Positions 38,228 to 47,002 are shown, numbered from the stretch's first letter. The stretch is 64,000 nucleotides of DNA from Stigmatella ashevillena (GCF_028368975.1 NZ_JAQNDM010000001.1:248001-312000), one strand, 5' to 3'. Program-made: numbers and translations. Notes: generated by a model not told the origin, from the sequence alone.

Positions 38228-39841
38228 CTAAAGCCGGGTCTGGGTTTCACGGCCCGGTTGCGGCCGCCTGTCGCGCTCGCGATCCGTGTCCGGCAGGCAC
38301 TTGGCTTCGATGGACAAGCCATTGGTCGCGCACCGGCCCCCATCCTGCAGATCGAACTGCCAGCGGTGCCGCGGGCACAAGAGGTACCGTCCCCCCTCGA
38401 TCCAGGCCTCGGTCAGGTCCGCGCCCTGGTGAGGGCAGAAGCGCTGGACGGAGTAGCGCTTCCCGCCGGCCGTCACCACCGTGCGCTCTCGCCGGGCCTC
38501 CGCCGCAATCAAGTCCTCGCAGAACGTCCCCACGTCCTCGATCTCCAGCCCCAGGAAGGCGTGGAGAATGGGCTCGTAGACGTCCGGCGTGCGGCTCATC
38601 CGGTGCCGGAAGGAGAGCAGGAGTTCCTCCCACGTCAGCTTGCGTTCCAGAACCCGGGAGACGTCCGTGGCCGACATCACCATCGTGTACCGGCTGCGCT
38701 CCTTGATTTCCGCGACGGCATCCACTCGCCGCTGCCGAAAGTCCACCCTCAGCCACTTCCCGGGCAGTTCCTTCAGTCCCATGTACAGGGGCATTCCGAC
38801 CCGGGCATGCAGCTCCAAGCGGTCCAGCTTGCGCCGCAGTTCCACGCGCAGCTGCTCGTGAATCATGTCCACTTCCGCCAGGAGGATGTTGCGCCGCCGC
38901 TCCCGGAAGACGTGCGCCATGTCCAAGGCATATGCGTGCAGGTAGTCCTGCAGGTTCTCATCCGTGAGGCGCTCCGGCACCTGAACCCATTCCAGGCTCG
39001 CCGCATCCATCACATCTCCAGGCATGGGCTCGATGTACCGCGTCGGGCTGCCGGGCAGACGCTCCTTCAGGAAAGCAAACAGCTCGGATGCCCGAGGGAA
39101 GATGTTCACCTTCTCCAGGTTCAGGTGGAACAGCGAGGGATCCAGGAAGCAGGCAGGCCCCGCGGCCGCCAGGAACGCCCTGGGTTTGACCATCTGGATG
39201 GCCCGCGCCACAGCCTCGAACTTGCTGGCGCGCTTCTTGAGAGCGATTTCCTCATACACCTCTCGCGAGTACTCATAGCAGGTGGGATGCCAGATGGCGC
39301 CAGAGAACTGGGCAGAGAAGAAGTCGATGGAGCCTTCGGCCTCCATGATGCGCGACAAACGATCATGGATCTTGCAGTCGTTGAGGTTGAGAAACGACTG
39401 CCCATCTCCCCGGACCAAGATCCCCGAGTCCCGGTTGGTCCCCGACTCCGTGAGGAACAACTTGACGTAGCCTCCTCCCGGGAGGGGAATTTCCTGACCA
39501 TCCCTGCAAGAAATGATTCGCTTGCACCCATACGCCTGGAACATGTCACGCAGCGCGGACCGCTGAAACCGCGGAATGAGCACCGAGAAGTCTCGCTTCG
39601 TCAATGTCTCGAGGAACTCTGGATCGAAATGATCCCGGTGCTCATGGCTGATGTACAGGAACCGCTGCTTGGGTGACGTCTCCAGCAGCTCTCGCACCTG
39701 GGGCGCGAGGTGGTGATTCCTGGGCAACTGCATCCACGCAGAATCGAATGCGCCCCTGGGTGACAGCCAGGGATCCATCACCACCACGGCGCTGTCCGTT
39801 TCAACGACAAAGCCAGCATGGCCGATAAATGTGATCCGCAT
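38228..39841 (-). CDS. Metallo-beta-lactamase-fold/Rieske fusion protein
   Basis: This 537-residue cytoplasmic protein joins an N-terminal MBL-fold hydrolase (ISHEHRDH, His66-His68-Asp70-His71) to a C-terminal Rieske [2Fe-2S] domain (Cys469, His471, Cys489, His492). The same two domains occur in CMP-N-acetylneuraminate hydroxylase, but there the Rieske domain is N-terminal. A redox or hydroxylation step on a sugar nucleotide or lipid is possible; the substrate is unknown. ATG 39841 follows GGGGGA and begins exactly at the MBL fold (MRITFIGHAGF). It converges on the exopolysaccharide operon with a 15-bp gap, so it might modify a sugar precursor, but it is not co-transcribed. Confidence 0.8.
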   Translation of the reverse strand: MRITFIGHAGFVVETDSAVVVMDPWLSPRGAFDSAWMQLPRNHHLAPQVRELLETSPKQRFLYISHEHRDHFDPEFLETLTKRDFSVLIPRFQRSALRDMFQAYGCKRIISCRDGQEIPLPGGGYVKLFLTESGTNRDSGILVRGDGQSFLNLNDCKIHDRLSRIMEAEGSIDFFSAQFSGAIWHPTCYEYSREVYEEIALKKRASKFEAVARAIQMVKPRAFLAAAGPACFLDPSLFHLNLEKVNIFPRASELFAFLKERLPGSPTRYIEPMPGDVMDAASLEWVQVPERLTDENLQDYLHAYALDMAHVFRERRRNILLAEVDMIHEQLRVELRRKLDRLELHARVGMPLYMGLKELPGKWLRVDFRQRRVDAVAEIKERSRYTMVMSATDVSRVLERKLTWEELLLSFRHRMSRTPDVYEPILHAFLGLEIEDVGTFCEDLIAAEARRERTVVTAGGKRYSVQRFCPHQGADLTEAWIEGGRYLLCPRHRWQFDLQDGGRCATNGLSIEAKCLPDTDRERDRRPQPGRETQTRL

Positions 39842-39931
39842 GAACCTGTTTCCCCCCACCGCGCACCGCAAGCCGCCCAGCGCGGCCTGCCTCAGTGCCG
39901 GTGACAACGCGCAGGCTGCCCTGCGGCGCCA

Positions 39932-39949
39932 GCAAGACTGCAATCTTGC
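39932..39949. promoter_or_regulatory. Near-perfect palindrome upstream of the MBL-Rieske gene
   Basis: GCAAGA-CTGCAA-TCTTGC has perfect six-base arms and lies about 90 bp before the MBL-Rieske start. A candidate operator; no T-run follows on the minus strand, so a terminator for the upstream lipoprotein gene is less likely. Confidence 0.35.
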
Positions 39950-40001
39950 GACGGAAGGGGCATGTGTCCCGAGGTAGGAACCCGAAGTTCAGTAAAACCC
40001 A

Positions 40002-40970
40002 TCAAGGCTCGATTTCCCGGACACTCATCCATTTGAAGTCCACATCCTTGGCGCTGTCCCAGCGGAAGACGGCGATGGGCCCGCCCCAGGTGATGGGCAT
40101 CTTGTCATTGGCGCCATCGCATTGAGAGGCATCTCCCCCCCAGTCGCCCGCGTCCACCATGTCGTAAACTCTCTGCCATGTCACTTTGTCTGCATTGTCG
40201 TTGACCCACAGCTCCAGGCGCACGGCCTCGGCGCCGTTCACCTGAACGTTGCGGATGATGGCCTTCAAACCCACCCACCGGTTCTTGATCGGAGACACCG
40301 CGGGCTTGTAGGGAGCCTGCTCATAGCTGACATGCCACGTCTCCTTCTGCCAGCGGACGCGCCCGTCGTAGTGCAGCGCCCCCTTGTACGAGGACCCCTC
40401 ACACGGCAGCGCATCGGTGTGCCGACCGCCCCGGGCATACCAGTCGAAGTTGTCCTTCGCGTCCGAGACGGCGTTGAGCTTGACGAATCCTGTCATCTCC
40501 ACGTTCTTCCAGTCGTTGGGCGATTGCATGTAGCCCTTCCGCGCCAATTCGTCCCGTGCGTAGGTGGGAATCTGGATCGTGTTGAGGCTCGTGGAGGTGA
40601 AGACAGACAAACGCACCTGGGCGGATTTGATCTTCCAGGAGCCGTCCGAGTTGAGGCTGATCTTGCTCTGGGGATCGAAGCGCGCGTCCTTGGTGGGATC
40701 CGCGGCCATGAACCAGCTCTCTCCCCCCGCCTTGGAGGGGTAAAGCATTGTCACACCAAAGACATCCTCCTCCGATACGGGGGCTGGAGCGGGCTGAGGC
40801 TCTACGTCTCCCCCCACTTCTGGCTGAGAAGGAAGCTCCATGCCGGATCCGGTCTCGGGCGCTCTGTCCACTGTGGGGGGCTCTGGCTCAAGATCCTGCA
40901 CACCACCACATCCCCCGTTAAAGAAGACCACCACGGACGAAACAATCGCGATACACGATATTTTATTCAA
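40002..40970 (-). CDS. Lipoprotein with beta-sandwich, glycan-binding-like domain
   Basis: This 322-residue protein begins at TTG 40970 (MNKISCIAIVSS...), seven bases after a GGAG box; this gives a proper lipoprotein signal ending near NGGC. A Pro/Glu-rich linker (about 25-70) leads to a 240-residue domain with many Trp, Tyr and Asp residues (SWKIKSAQVRLS, WVGLKAIIRNV, LELWVNDNAD, WGGPIAVFRWD). That pattern fits a jelly-roll polysaccharide-binding or lyase-type fold, as in PL7/PL14-like proteins, but I saw no sure catalytic signature. It is likely outer-membrane attached. Confidence 0.6.
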   Translation of the reverse strand: MNKISCIAIVSSVVVFFNGGCGGVQDLEPEPPTVDRAPETGSGMELPSQPEVGGDVEPQPAPAPVSEEDVFGVTMLYPSKAGGESWFMAADPTKDARFDPQSKISLNSDGSWKIKSAQVRLSVFTSTSLNTIQIPTYARDELARKGYMQSPNDWKNVEMTGFVKLNAVSDAKDNFDWYARGGRHTDALPCEGSSYKGALHYDGRVRWQKETWHVSYEQAPYKPAVSPIKNRWVGLKAIIRNVQVNGAEAVRLELWVNDNADKVTWQRVYDMVDAGDWGGDASQCDGANDKMPITWGGPIAVFRWDSAKDVDFKWMSVREIEP

Positions 40971-41127
40971 GACGCGCTCCTTCTCTGTTGCAGCGGGGCC
41001 GGCGCCGTCTTGCTGCCAAGGAAGGATAAGTCTCCCCCGCCATAGCCAAAGCCACGGCCTTTCCAGGGAGGGGTCGTCCGCCCGATGGGCCACGCTCTCC
41101 CCTCGCCTGAGAAGGCGGAAAGGCCTC

Positions 41128-41146
41128 TCATCGAGTCAATCGATGA
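41128..41146. promoter_or_regulatory. Inverted repeat TCATCGA-N5-TCGATGA, candidate operator
   Basis: Perfect seven-base arms lie in the 274-bp gap before the lipoprotein gene. A second smaller palindrome, TCACA-TTTC-TGTGA, lies at 41172-41185. Both may be regulator sites for the minus-strand lipoprotein gene. Confidence 0.35.
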
Positions 41147-41244
41147 TTACCAGCCAGGATACGTGTTGGACTCACATTTCTGTGATTTCGACGTGAACGG
41201 CGTGAAGGCCCTCCATGGTTCTAACATGGTACGTGCGGAGATGC

Positions 41245-41580
41245 TCAAGCGCGCGTGAGTTCGATGAACCGAAGCCAGGAACCCACAGCCTCTTCGAACT
41301 CTTCCAGTGTCAAATCCAGCGAGCGGCCCGGAACGGCGTACTCACTCACGATGGCCGCGCGCGCCCGGTTGAGACTCACACTCCAGGACTGCCCTTCGGT
41401 ATCCCAGGAAGAACGCCGCCCCACCCTCAGGGACTGGATGGTGTCGAGCATGCGTCTACAGACCGGTGCGTTGGTCTGCAGTTCCTCCAGAAGGTAACCC
41501 GCGAGTACGTCATGGGGTGGCTCCGCGAGCACCGTCGCATGCCCCCCCTGGTCCCAGGTGAATCGCAGTTTTTGCGTCAT
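41245..41580 (-). CDS. Small hypothetical protein, weakly YacL-like
   Basis: This 111-residue soluble protein starts at ATG 41580, just after a GAGGGG box. It has no signal or membrane segment. The Ser-Trp...Glu-Gly-Gln...Trp core and the C-terminal LTLEEFEEAVGSWLRFI are loosely like the YacL/UPF0231 family, whose function is unknown. An upstream in-frame extension to 41946 is rejected because it is Arg/Gly-rich and lacks a start signal. Codon choice in the short frame suits a real gene. Confidence 0.55.
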   Translation of the reverse strand: MTQKLRFTWDQGGHATVLAEPPHDVLAGYLLEELQTNAPVCRRMLDTIQSLRVGRRSSWDTEGQSWSVSLNRARAAIVSEYAVPGRSLDLTLEEFEEAVGSWLRFIELTRA

Positions 41581-41818
41581 GCTGCCCCTCATCCCTGGCC
41601 GACGAGTGTGCCATGCGCAGGAGGGAGCGCGACTTCGTCCAGCGGGGAGGGGCCTGCCTTCTGCTGACCAGCGGATACACCCCTCCGGCCGAATGCCGGG
41701 TACCGGGCATTTGGCCCCAGCGGGCAGTGGCCCTGTCGCCCCGGCGACTTTGCTCTCGGTGCTGAAAACTGCCTCATTTCTTGCATCAAGCCATGCATCT
41801 GCGGTAATCCAGGATAAA

Positions 41819-41839
41819 CCGGTTCCTTGGAGGAACCGG
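41819..41839 (+). other. Leader hairpin upstream of the ThuA-ricin gene
   Basis: CCGGTTCC-TTGGA-GGAACCGG forms an eight-base stem 72 bp before the start at 41911. It lies in a 330-bp intergenic region (41581-41910) in which I see no other clear signal. It could be a terminator remnant or a leader structure. Confidence 0.4.
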
Positions 41840-41910
41840 CCCATCCTGCTGGAACGATGTTCGTGACGCACTCCGCCACATCGATTCCGCAGAGAACCGG
41901 AAGGACCCAA

Positions 41911-43209
41911 ATGAACACGGAAATCAGAAACAACCGGGTGGCGCACCTGCTCGCGGCAACCCTGGTGTGCCTCTTGCTCGCATCAAGCCCGGCGGCCGGC
42001 CGGGTAGAGACGGAGACACGCGCCGCCGCGCCGAGTTTCAAGGTGCTGGCCTTCTACAACGGCACCTGGGACGCGGCCCACATCGACTTCGTCAAGGAGG
42101 CGAACCGCTGGTTCCCGCAGCTCGCCGCGCAAAATGGCTTCTCTTACACGTCCACCAACGACTGGAACCAGCTCAACGCCAGCAACCTCGCGCAGTATCA
42201 GGTCGTGCTCTTCCTGGATGATCTGCCCCAGACGTCGGCCCAGCGGGCCGCGTTCCAGCAGTACATGCAGGGGGGCGGCGGCTGGATGGGCTTCCACGTC
42301 TCCGCCTTCACCACGTCCCCGGACAGCTGGAGCTGGTACCACCACCAGTTTCTCGGCACGGGAGCGTTCAAGTCGAACACCTGGGGCCCCACCACCGCCG
42401 TGCTGAAGGTGGAGAACCGGACGCACCCGTCAACCTTGAACCTGCCGGCGACGTTCACCTCCGCGGTGAGCGAGTGGTACGGCTGGAGCAACAACCTGCG
42501 CAACAACGCCGACATCCAGGTGCTCGCCTCGGTCGATCCCGTGAGCTTCCCGCTGGGCACCGACCCGAACCAGTCCTGGTACAGCGGCGACTACCCCATC
42601 CTGTGGACCAACAAGAAGTACAAGATGCTGTACGCAAACTTTGGCCACAATGCCATGAACTACTCCAACAACACCCCGCTGTCCTCGACGTTCGCGAGCG
42701 AGATCCAAAACCGGTTCATCCTGGATGGGTTGAAGTGGCTGGGAGGGGTTGGCACGACGCCCCCGCCCCCGGGGCCGATCTCGCCGACAGCCTGGTACAC
42801 CGCCACTGGCAAGGGGGCGGGCAAGTGCGTGGATGCCCGGTCCGCAGCCTCGGCGAACGGCACCGTGGTGCAGCAATACGCTTGCAACGGCACCCTCGCG
42901 CAGCACTTCCAGTTCCAGCCGACCAGCGGCGGCTATGTCCGGATCAACAGCCGCCTCAACAGCGCCCAGGTGCTCGATGTGAAGGACGTGTCCGCGGCCG
43001 ACGGCGCGCAAATCCAACTGTGGGTCTACAGCAACGGCAACAACCAGCAGTGGCTTCCCGAGGAGGAGGCCAGCGGTTCGTACCACTTCGTCAACCGCTA
43101 CAGCGGCAAGTGCCTCACCGCCACAGGTTCCGCCGACAGCACCCCGCTGGTGCAGTCCACCTGCAACGGCAGCACGGCCCAGTCGTTCTCCCTCACCGTG
43201 CAGCCGTAG
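41911..43209 (+). CDS. Secreted ThuA-domain protein with ricin-type lectin domain
   Basis: This 432-residue protein has a signal peptide (about 1-30), a ThuA-like domain (about 40-275; VLAFYNGTWDAAHIDF, GGGGWMGFH, WYSGDYPILWTNK), a short Pro-rich linker and a C-terminal ricin-type beta-trefoil (about 300-430) with repeated QxW-like turns (QHFQF, NNQQW, AQSFSL). ThuA proteins are class-I amidotransferase-like and act in sugar metabolism; with a carbohydrate-binding domain it probably acts on an external glycan. The ATG at 41911 follows AAGGAC. The next gene also carries a ricin-type domain. Confidence 0.8.
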   Translation: MNTEIRNNRVAHLLAATLVCLLLASSPAAGRVETETRAAAPSFKVLAFYNGTWDAAHIDFVKEANRWFPQLAAQNGFSYTSTNDWNQLNASNLAQYQVVLFLDDLPQTSAQRAAFQQYMQGGGGWMGFHVSAFTTSPDSWSWYHHQFLGTGAFKSNTWGPTTAVLKVENRTHPSTLNLPATFTSAVSEWYGWSNNLRNNADIQVLASVDPVSFPLGTDPNQSWYSGDYPILWTNKKYKMLYANFGHNAMNYSNNTPLSSTFASEIQNRFILDGLKWLGGVGTTPPPPGPISPTAWYTATGKGAGKCVDARSAASANGTVVQQYACNGTLAQHFQFQPTSGGYVRINSRLNSAQVLDVKDVSAADGAQIQLWVYSNGNNQQWLPEEEASGSYHFVNRYSGKCLTATGSADSTPLVQSTCNGSTAQSFSLTVQP

Positions 43210-43220
43210 ACAGCACGCCG

Positions 43221-43260
43221 GCTGATGAGTGCTGTCACCAGCTGAGGAGCGTTGTCACCA
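43221..43260. repeat. Tandem 20-bp repeat (2 copies)
   Basis: Two adjacent 20-bp units, identical at 17 positions and both ending in TGTCACCA, lie just after the ThuA-ricin stop. They could bind an activator for the downstream sigma-54-like promoter, 63 bp away. This is inference from position. Confidence 0.35.
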
Positions 43261-43313
43261 GGGCGGAGAAGCCGCCAAGCCGCTAAAGCATTAAAAACAG
43301 GCCTATCCTGAAG

Positions 43314-43338
43314 GCATCGGGTTTGGCACACCCGATGC
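43314..43338 (+). terminator. Hairpin GCATCGGGT/ACCCGATGC after the ThuA gene
   Basis: A nine-base perfect stem with a seven-base loop lies 105 bp past the ThuA-ricin stop. It lacks a T-run and overlaps the sigma-54-like promoter, so either role is possible. Confidence 0.35.
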
Positions 43339-43340
43339 TT
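43323..43340 (+). promoter_or_regulatory. Sigma-54-type promoter candidate for the GH19 chitinase
   Basis: TTGGCACACCCGATGCTT has the -24 GG and -12 GC exactly ten bases apart, with the TTGGCAC block intact. Transcription would begin near 43350, giving a leader of about 67 nt. Myxobacteria have many sigma-54 activators tied to development and predation. Confidence 0.55.
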
Positions 43341-43416
43341 CAAGCCCTTCCAGGCGATGCGGTCATCTGCCGCATCGTCGAATCCATTTCATTGTCTCAA
43401 TCCCGAGGAGAGAATC

Positions 43417-44625
43417 ATGTCGCGCATGAGCCTGTACCGTTGTTTGTCGCTGTTGGGTGTGATGGGTGGACTGGGGGGATGTGCCGTCGATGAGGTGGAG
43501 ACCGCGGGGAGCATCGCGCAGATCCAGGGCGAGGCCATCGTGTCGAGCATCACGGAGGGGGACTATGTCATCCGCTCCGCGATGACCAACAAGTGTATCG
43601 ACATTGCCTCCTCCAACACGGCGGATGGCGCCAAGGTGCAGCAGTGGGACTGCAATGGCACCAATGCGCAGAAGTTCCACATCTCCCCGACGTCGGACGG
43701 GTATTGGAAGATCATCAACGTCAACAGCGGCAAGGGGCTCGACATCAAGGAAGTGAGCACCGCGCAGAACGCCGAAGTTCACCAGTGGTCCTACGTGGGT
43801 GGGGCCAATCAACAATTCAAGTTCGTGGGCCGTGGCAACAACCAATTCAGCATCCACGTGCGCCACACGGACATGGCGATCGACCTGTACTGGGGTTCGG
43901 CGGACAACGGGACGATCTACGTGCAGTATCCGTACACTGGCGCCGCCAACCAGTTCTACACCTTCGACAAGGTGGACGGCACGACGCCTCCGCCTACGGG
44001 CAACGGGATCGCGGCGATCCTGAGTGAGTCGACGTTCAACACGATGTTCCCCGGCCGCAACGGCTTCTACACCTACTCGGCCCTGGTGGCCGCGGCCAAC
44101 ACCTTCCCCTCCTTCGCCACCTCGGGTGACACCGCCACCCGCAAGCGTGAAGTGGCCGCCTTCCTGGCCAACATCTCCCACGAGACCGGTGGCCTGGTCT
44201 ACATCGAGGAGATCAACAAGAGCGTCATGTGCGACACCTCGTGGGGTCCTCCGGGCTGCGGCTGCGCGGCCGGCAAGTGGTACTACGGCCGCGGCCCCAT
44301 CCAGCTGTCTTGGAATGGCAACTACTGCGCGGCTGGCAATGCGCTGGGCGTGGACCTCATGAACAACCCAGACCTGGTCGCCCAGAACGCCACGATTGCC
44401 TGGCGCACCGGCTTCTGGTTCTGGATGACCCAGACGGGCGCTGGCTCCATGACGGGCCACAACGCCATCGTCAACGGCGCTGGCTTCGGCGAGACCATCC
44501 GCACCATCAACGGCGCCCTGGAGTGCAACGGCCGTAACCCCGCTCAGGTTCAGAGCCGCATCAACAACTACACCCGCTTCCTCGGCTTGCTCGGCGCTTC
44601 CGCCGTTGGCAACAACGGCTGCTAA
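43417..44625 (+). CDS. GH19 chitinase lipoprotein with ricin-type lectin domain
   Basis: This 402-residue enzyme starts at ATG 43417 after a GAGGAGAG box. It has a lipoprotein signal with lipobox LGGC (Cys near 22), a ricin-type beta-trefoil (about 45-185) with conserved DxxxxxDGAKVQQW-like turns, a TTPPPTG linker and a GH19 domain (about 200-395). The catalytic acid is in SHETGG and a second Glu in YIEEINKS; Cys residues around GPPGCGCAAGKW may form disulphides. It should cleave chitin or a peptidoglycan-like glycan at the cell surface, fitting a predatory or fungus-attacking lifestyle. Confidence 0.85.
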   Translation: MSRMSLYRCLSLLGVMGGLGGCAVDEVETAGSIAQIQGEAIVSSITEGDYVIRSAMTNKCIDIASSNTADGAKVQQWDCNGTNAQKFHISPTSDGYWKIINVNSGKGLDIKEVSTAQNAEVHQWSYVGGANQQFKFVGRGNNQFSIHVRHTDMAIDLYWGSADNGTIYVQYPYTGAANQFYTFDKVDGTTPPPTGNGIAAILSESTFNTMFPGRNGFYTYSALVAAANTFPSFATSGDTATRKREVAAFLANISHETGGLVYIEEINKSVMCDTSWGPPGCGCAAGKWYYGRGPIQLSWNGNYCAAGNALGVDLMNNPDLVAQNATIAWRTGFWFWMTQTGAGSMTGHNAIVNGAGFGETIRTINGALECNGRNPAQVQSRINNYTRFLGLLGASAVGNNGC

Positions 44626-44651
44626 GCCCCACCAGCCTTTCCGTGAACCTC

Positions 44652-44704
44652 TCGGCCGCCTCGTGCCTCTGACCGCTCGGAGGATGCGAGCGCGGCCTTT
44701 CTCG
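44652..44704 (+). terminator. Imperfect stem-loop after the chitinase gene
   Basis: CGGCCGCCTCG pairs imperfectly with CGAGCGCGGCC, followed by TTTCT. It is a weak candidate terminator 26 bp after the stop. Confidence 0.35.
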
Positions 44705-44787
44705 GGAAAACACCCATACCGCTTCCCCTCTTTGCCCGGTAAGAAGGAGCCTCACGCGCGGCCGGGCCGGGGTCGCGGACATGGTCG

Positions 44788-46935
44788 ATGATGGGCAAGA
44801 GAGCCGCAGGCACGTGGAGGCGCGCAGTCCCGGTCCTGGCAGCGCTCTGTCTCTTGGGAGCCGCTGGGGCCGCCGCAGCCCCCCTCGAGGAGCCCCGAGC
44901 CGCCATCCGGCGGTATGCGCTCATGATTGGATCGAGCCAGGGCGGCGCAGGCCGCGAGCAGCTGCGCTACACCGGCTCGGACGCGCTGGCCCTGTCCCAG
45001 GTGATGGAAGAGCTAGGCGGGGTGGCCACGGGAGACCGGCTGCTGCTGCTGGAGGCGGACCGGGCGACCCTGTTGACCGCCATTTCGCGGATGCGGCAAC
45101 TCGTCGCCAGCGCCAAGCCCTCGGAGGGGCGCAAGGAGCTGGTGTTCTACTACTCGGGGCACTCGGATGCGGAAGGGCTGCTGCCGCGCGGCGAACTTCT
45201 CCCCTATGAAGAACTGCGCCGACTGCTCTCCGAGGTGCCGGTGGACGTGCGCATCGCCATCCTCGACTCGTGCGGTTCCGGCGCGCTCACCCGTTCCAAG
45301 GGCGGCGTCAGACGGCCGTCCTTCCTCTCGGATCTCTCGTCACAGGTGCGTGGGCACGCCTTCCTCGCCTCCAGCTCGGCGGATGAAGTGGCGCAGGAGG
45401 CAGACTCCCTCGGCGCCTCCTTCTTCACCCACTTCCTCATCTCCGGCTTGCGTGGGGCCGCGGACGCCAATGGGGACGGCCGCGTCACGCTGAACGAGGC
45501 GTACCAGTTCTCCTACCACGAGACGCTGGCGCGCACGGAGCGCAGCCAGAGCGGGCCTCAGCACGCCGCCTATGACATCCAGCTCGCGGGCAGCGGGGAG
45601 CTGGTGATGACGGACCTGCGCGGCGCCCAGGCCCGGCTGAATCTGGCGGAGGACATCGAGGGCCGCCTCTTCCTGCGCAACTGGGGCAACCAGCTCGTCG
45701 CGGAGTTGCAGAAGCGCCCCGGTCGAAGCCTGGTGCTCAGCCTGGAGCCGGGCCGGTACCACGTCACCTTGGAACGCCCCGGAAAACGCTTCGAGGCCGA
45801 ACTGGGGGTGGCCCGCCAGGGCGAAGCCATGCTGCGCGCGGTGGACTTCGTGCCGATGACGCTGGTGCGCACGGCTCAACGCGGGGGGAGCAACGTTCCC
45901 GAGGAGGCAGTGGCCTCCGTGGACGCCCCTTCCGTGGCCATGAACCTCTCGTTGATGCCGCCCCTGGCCACCAACACGTTCCTGGGACCGCGCAGCCTCA
46001 ACCATGTCTCGATTGGTGTCCTGGGCGCGCGCTCCCTTCAACTCCGGGGGGTGGGGCTGGCGGCGGGGGTCAGCTGGGTGGATGGAACCATGGAGGGGCT
46101 CCAGACTTCAGGGCTCGTCAACGTGGCGGGAGGCGAAGTGTGGGGAGCCCAGGTGGCCCTCGGCGGCAACCTCGCCTTTGGCGGTGGACAGGGCGTGCAG
46201 GTGGCCAGCCTCATCAACAGCGTCGAGGGCTCCTTTACCGGCCTCCAGCTGAGCGGCACCGCCAACCGGGCCGACGCGGTGATGCGAGGCCTCCAGCTGG
46301 CCGCGGGGGTCAACGCGGCGGAGACGCTGAAGGGCGTGCAGGTGGGCCTCATCAACCTCGCCGGGGATGCCACCGGGACGCAGATTGGCCTCATCAACGT
46401 GGGCAATGAGATACGAGGCCTGCAACTGGGGATCCTCAACATCGCCGAGGATGTGACGGTGCCCATTGGTCTGCTCAGCATCGTGCGCAAGGGGCGGCTG
46501 ACCTTCGAGGTCTGGGCGGATGACATCGCCTCGCTGAACCTCGGCCTGAAGTACGGCAGTCGGCACGTCTACGTCCTGATCGCCTACGGCGCTCAGCCCT
46601 GGAAGAAGACGTACCGCAGCTTCACGAACCTGGGCCTCGGCCTCCATGTCCCCTTCGCGCCGCAGTACTCCCTCGATCTGGATCTGAGCTGGGGCAAGTG
46701 GCACGACCAGTTTTCGGGGGATGCTCCCTCGCATGCCCTCGGTCAGATGCGGGTGATGGTGGGGTGGGAGCTGAAACGGCGGCTGGCGCTCTTCGCGGGA
46801 GTCGCGCTGCACTACTACGACGTGCCGAAAGAGACCGAGGACCGGAGCGTGAGCTGGCTCCCGCAGTGGGAGGTGGAACGTGGCCCGGCCGCGGATCGGC
46901 TCTGGCCTGGGCTGCTGTTCGGCGTGCGCATCTGA
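44788..46935 (+). CDS. Caspase-family protease fused to repeat/barrel-like surface domain
   Basis: This 715-residue protein has a signal peptide (about 1-31), then a C14 caspase-like domain (about 40-270) with His125 in YYSGHSD and Cys162 in LDSCGSG. An EF-hand-like DANGDGRVTLNEA lies at the end of that domain. After a linker domain (about 275-370), residues 400-575 repeat a pattern like GLQxSGLxNxA and VQVGLINLAGD, similar to leptospiral LA_2272-type surface repeats, and the last 130 residues look like beta-barrel strands. It is probably exported and held at the outer membrane. Role unknown; proteolysis after Arg/Lys or in a cell-death or defence response is possible. The start is ATG 44788 or 44791; no strong ribosome site is visible. 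Confidence 0.7.
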   Translation: MMGKRAAGTWRRAVPVLAALCLLGAAGAAAAPLEEPRAAIRRYALMIGSSQGGAGREQLRYTGSDALALSQVMEELGGVATGDRLLLLEADRATLLTAISRMRQLVASAKPSEGRKELVFYYSGHSDAEGLLPRGELLPYEELRRLLSEVPVDVRIAILDSCGSGALTRSKGGVRRPSFLSDLSSQVRGHAFLASSSADEVAQEADSLGASFFTHFLISGLRGAADANGDGRVTLNEAYQFSYHETLARTERSQSGPQHAAYDIQLAGSGELVMTDLRGAQARLNLAEDIEGRLFLRNWGNQLVAELQKRPGRSLVLSLEPGRYHVTLERPGKRFEAELGVARQGEAMLRAVDFVPMTLVRTAQRGGSNVPEEAVASVDAPSVAMNLSLMPPLATNTFLGPRSLNHVSIGVLGARSLQLRGVGLAAGVSWVDGTMEGLQTSGLVNVAGGEVWGAQVALGGNLAFGGGQGVQVASLINSVEGSFTGLQLSGTANRADAVMRGLQLAAGVNAAETLKGVQVGLINLAGDATGTQIGLINVGNEIRGLQLGILNIAEDVTVPIGLLSIVRKGRLTFEVWADDIASLNLGLKYGSRHVYVLIAYGAQPWKKTYRSFTNLGLGLHVPFAPQYSLDLDLSWGKWHDQFSGDAPSHALGQMRVMVGWELKRRLALFAGVALHYYDVPKETEDRSVSWLPQWEVERGPAADRLWPGLLFGVRI

Positions 46936-46947
46936 GCGCAGGGCCAA

Positions 46948-46996
46948 AAAGAAGAGGCCGGACCTTGCGGGGATTTTCCCGCGAAGTCCGGCCTCT
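46948..46996 (-). terminator. Strong hairpin terminator of tRNA-Val
   Basis: An 11-base stem (46953-46963 with 46986-46996) plus an inner GCGGG/CCCGC stem is followed on the minus strand by TTCTTTTT. It ends the tRNA-Val transcript and probably also the caspase-gene transcript from the other side. Confidence 0.75.
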
Positions 46997-47002
46997 ATCG
47001 AA

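Noticed and set aside
41581-41946. Longer start for the small YacL-like gene
   Set aside because: The extension has no ribosome site and low-complexity residues; ATG 41580 has a GAGGGG box.
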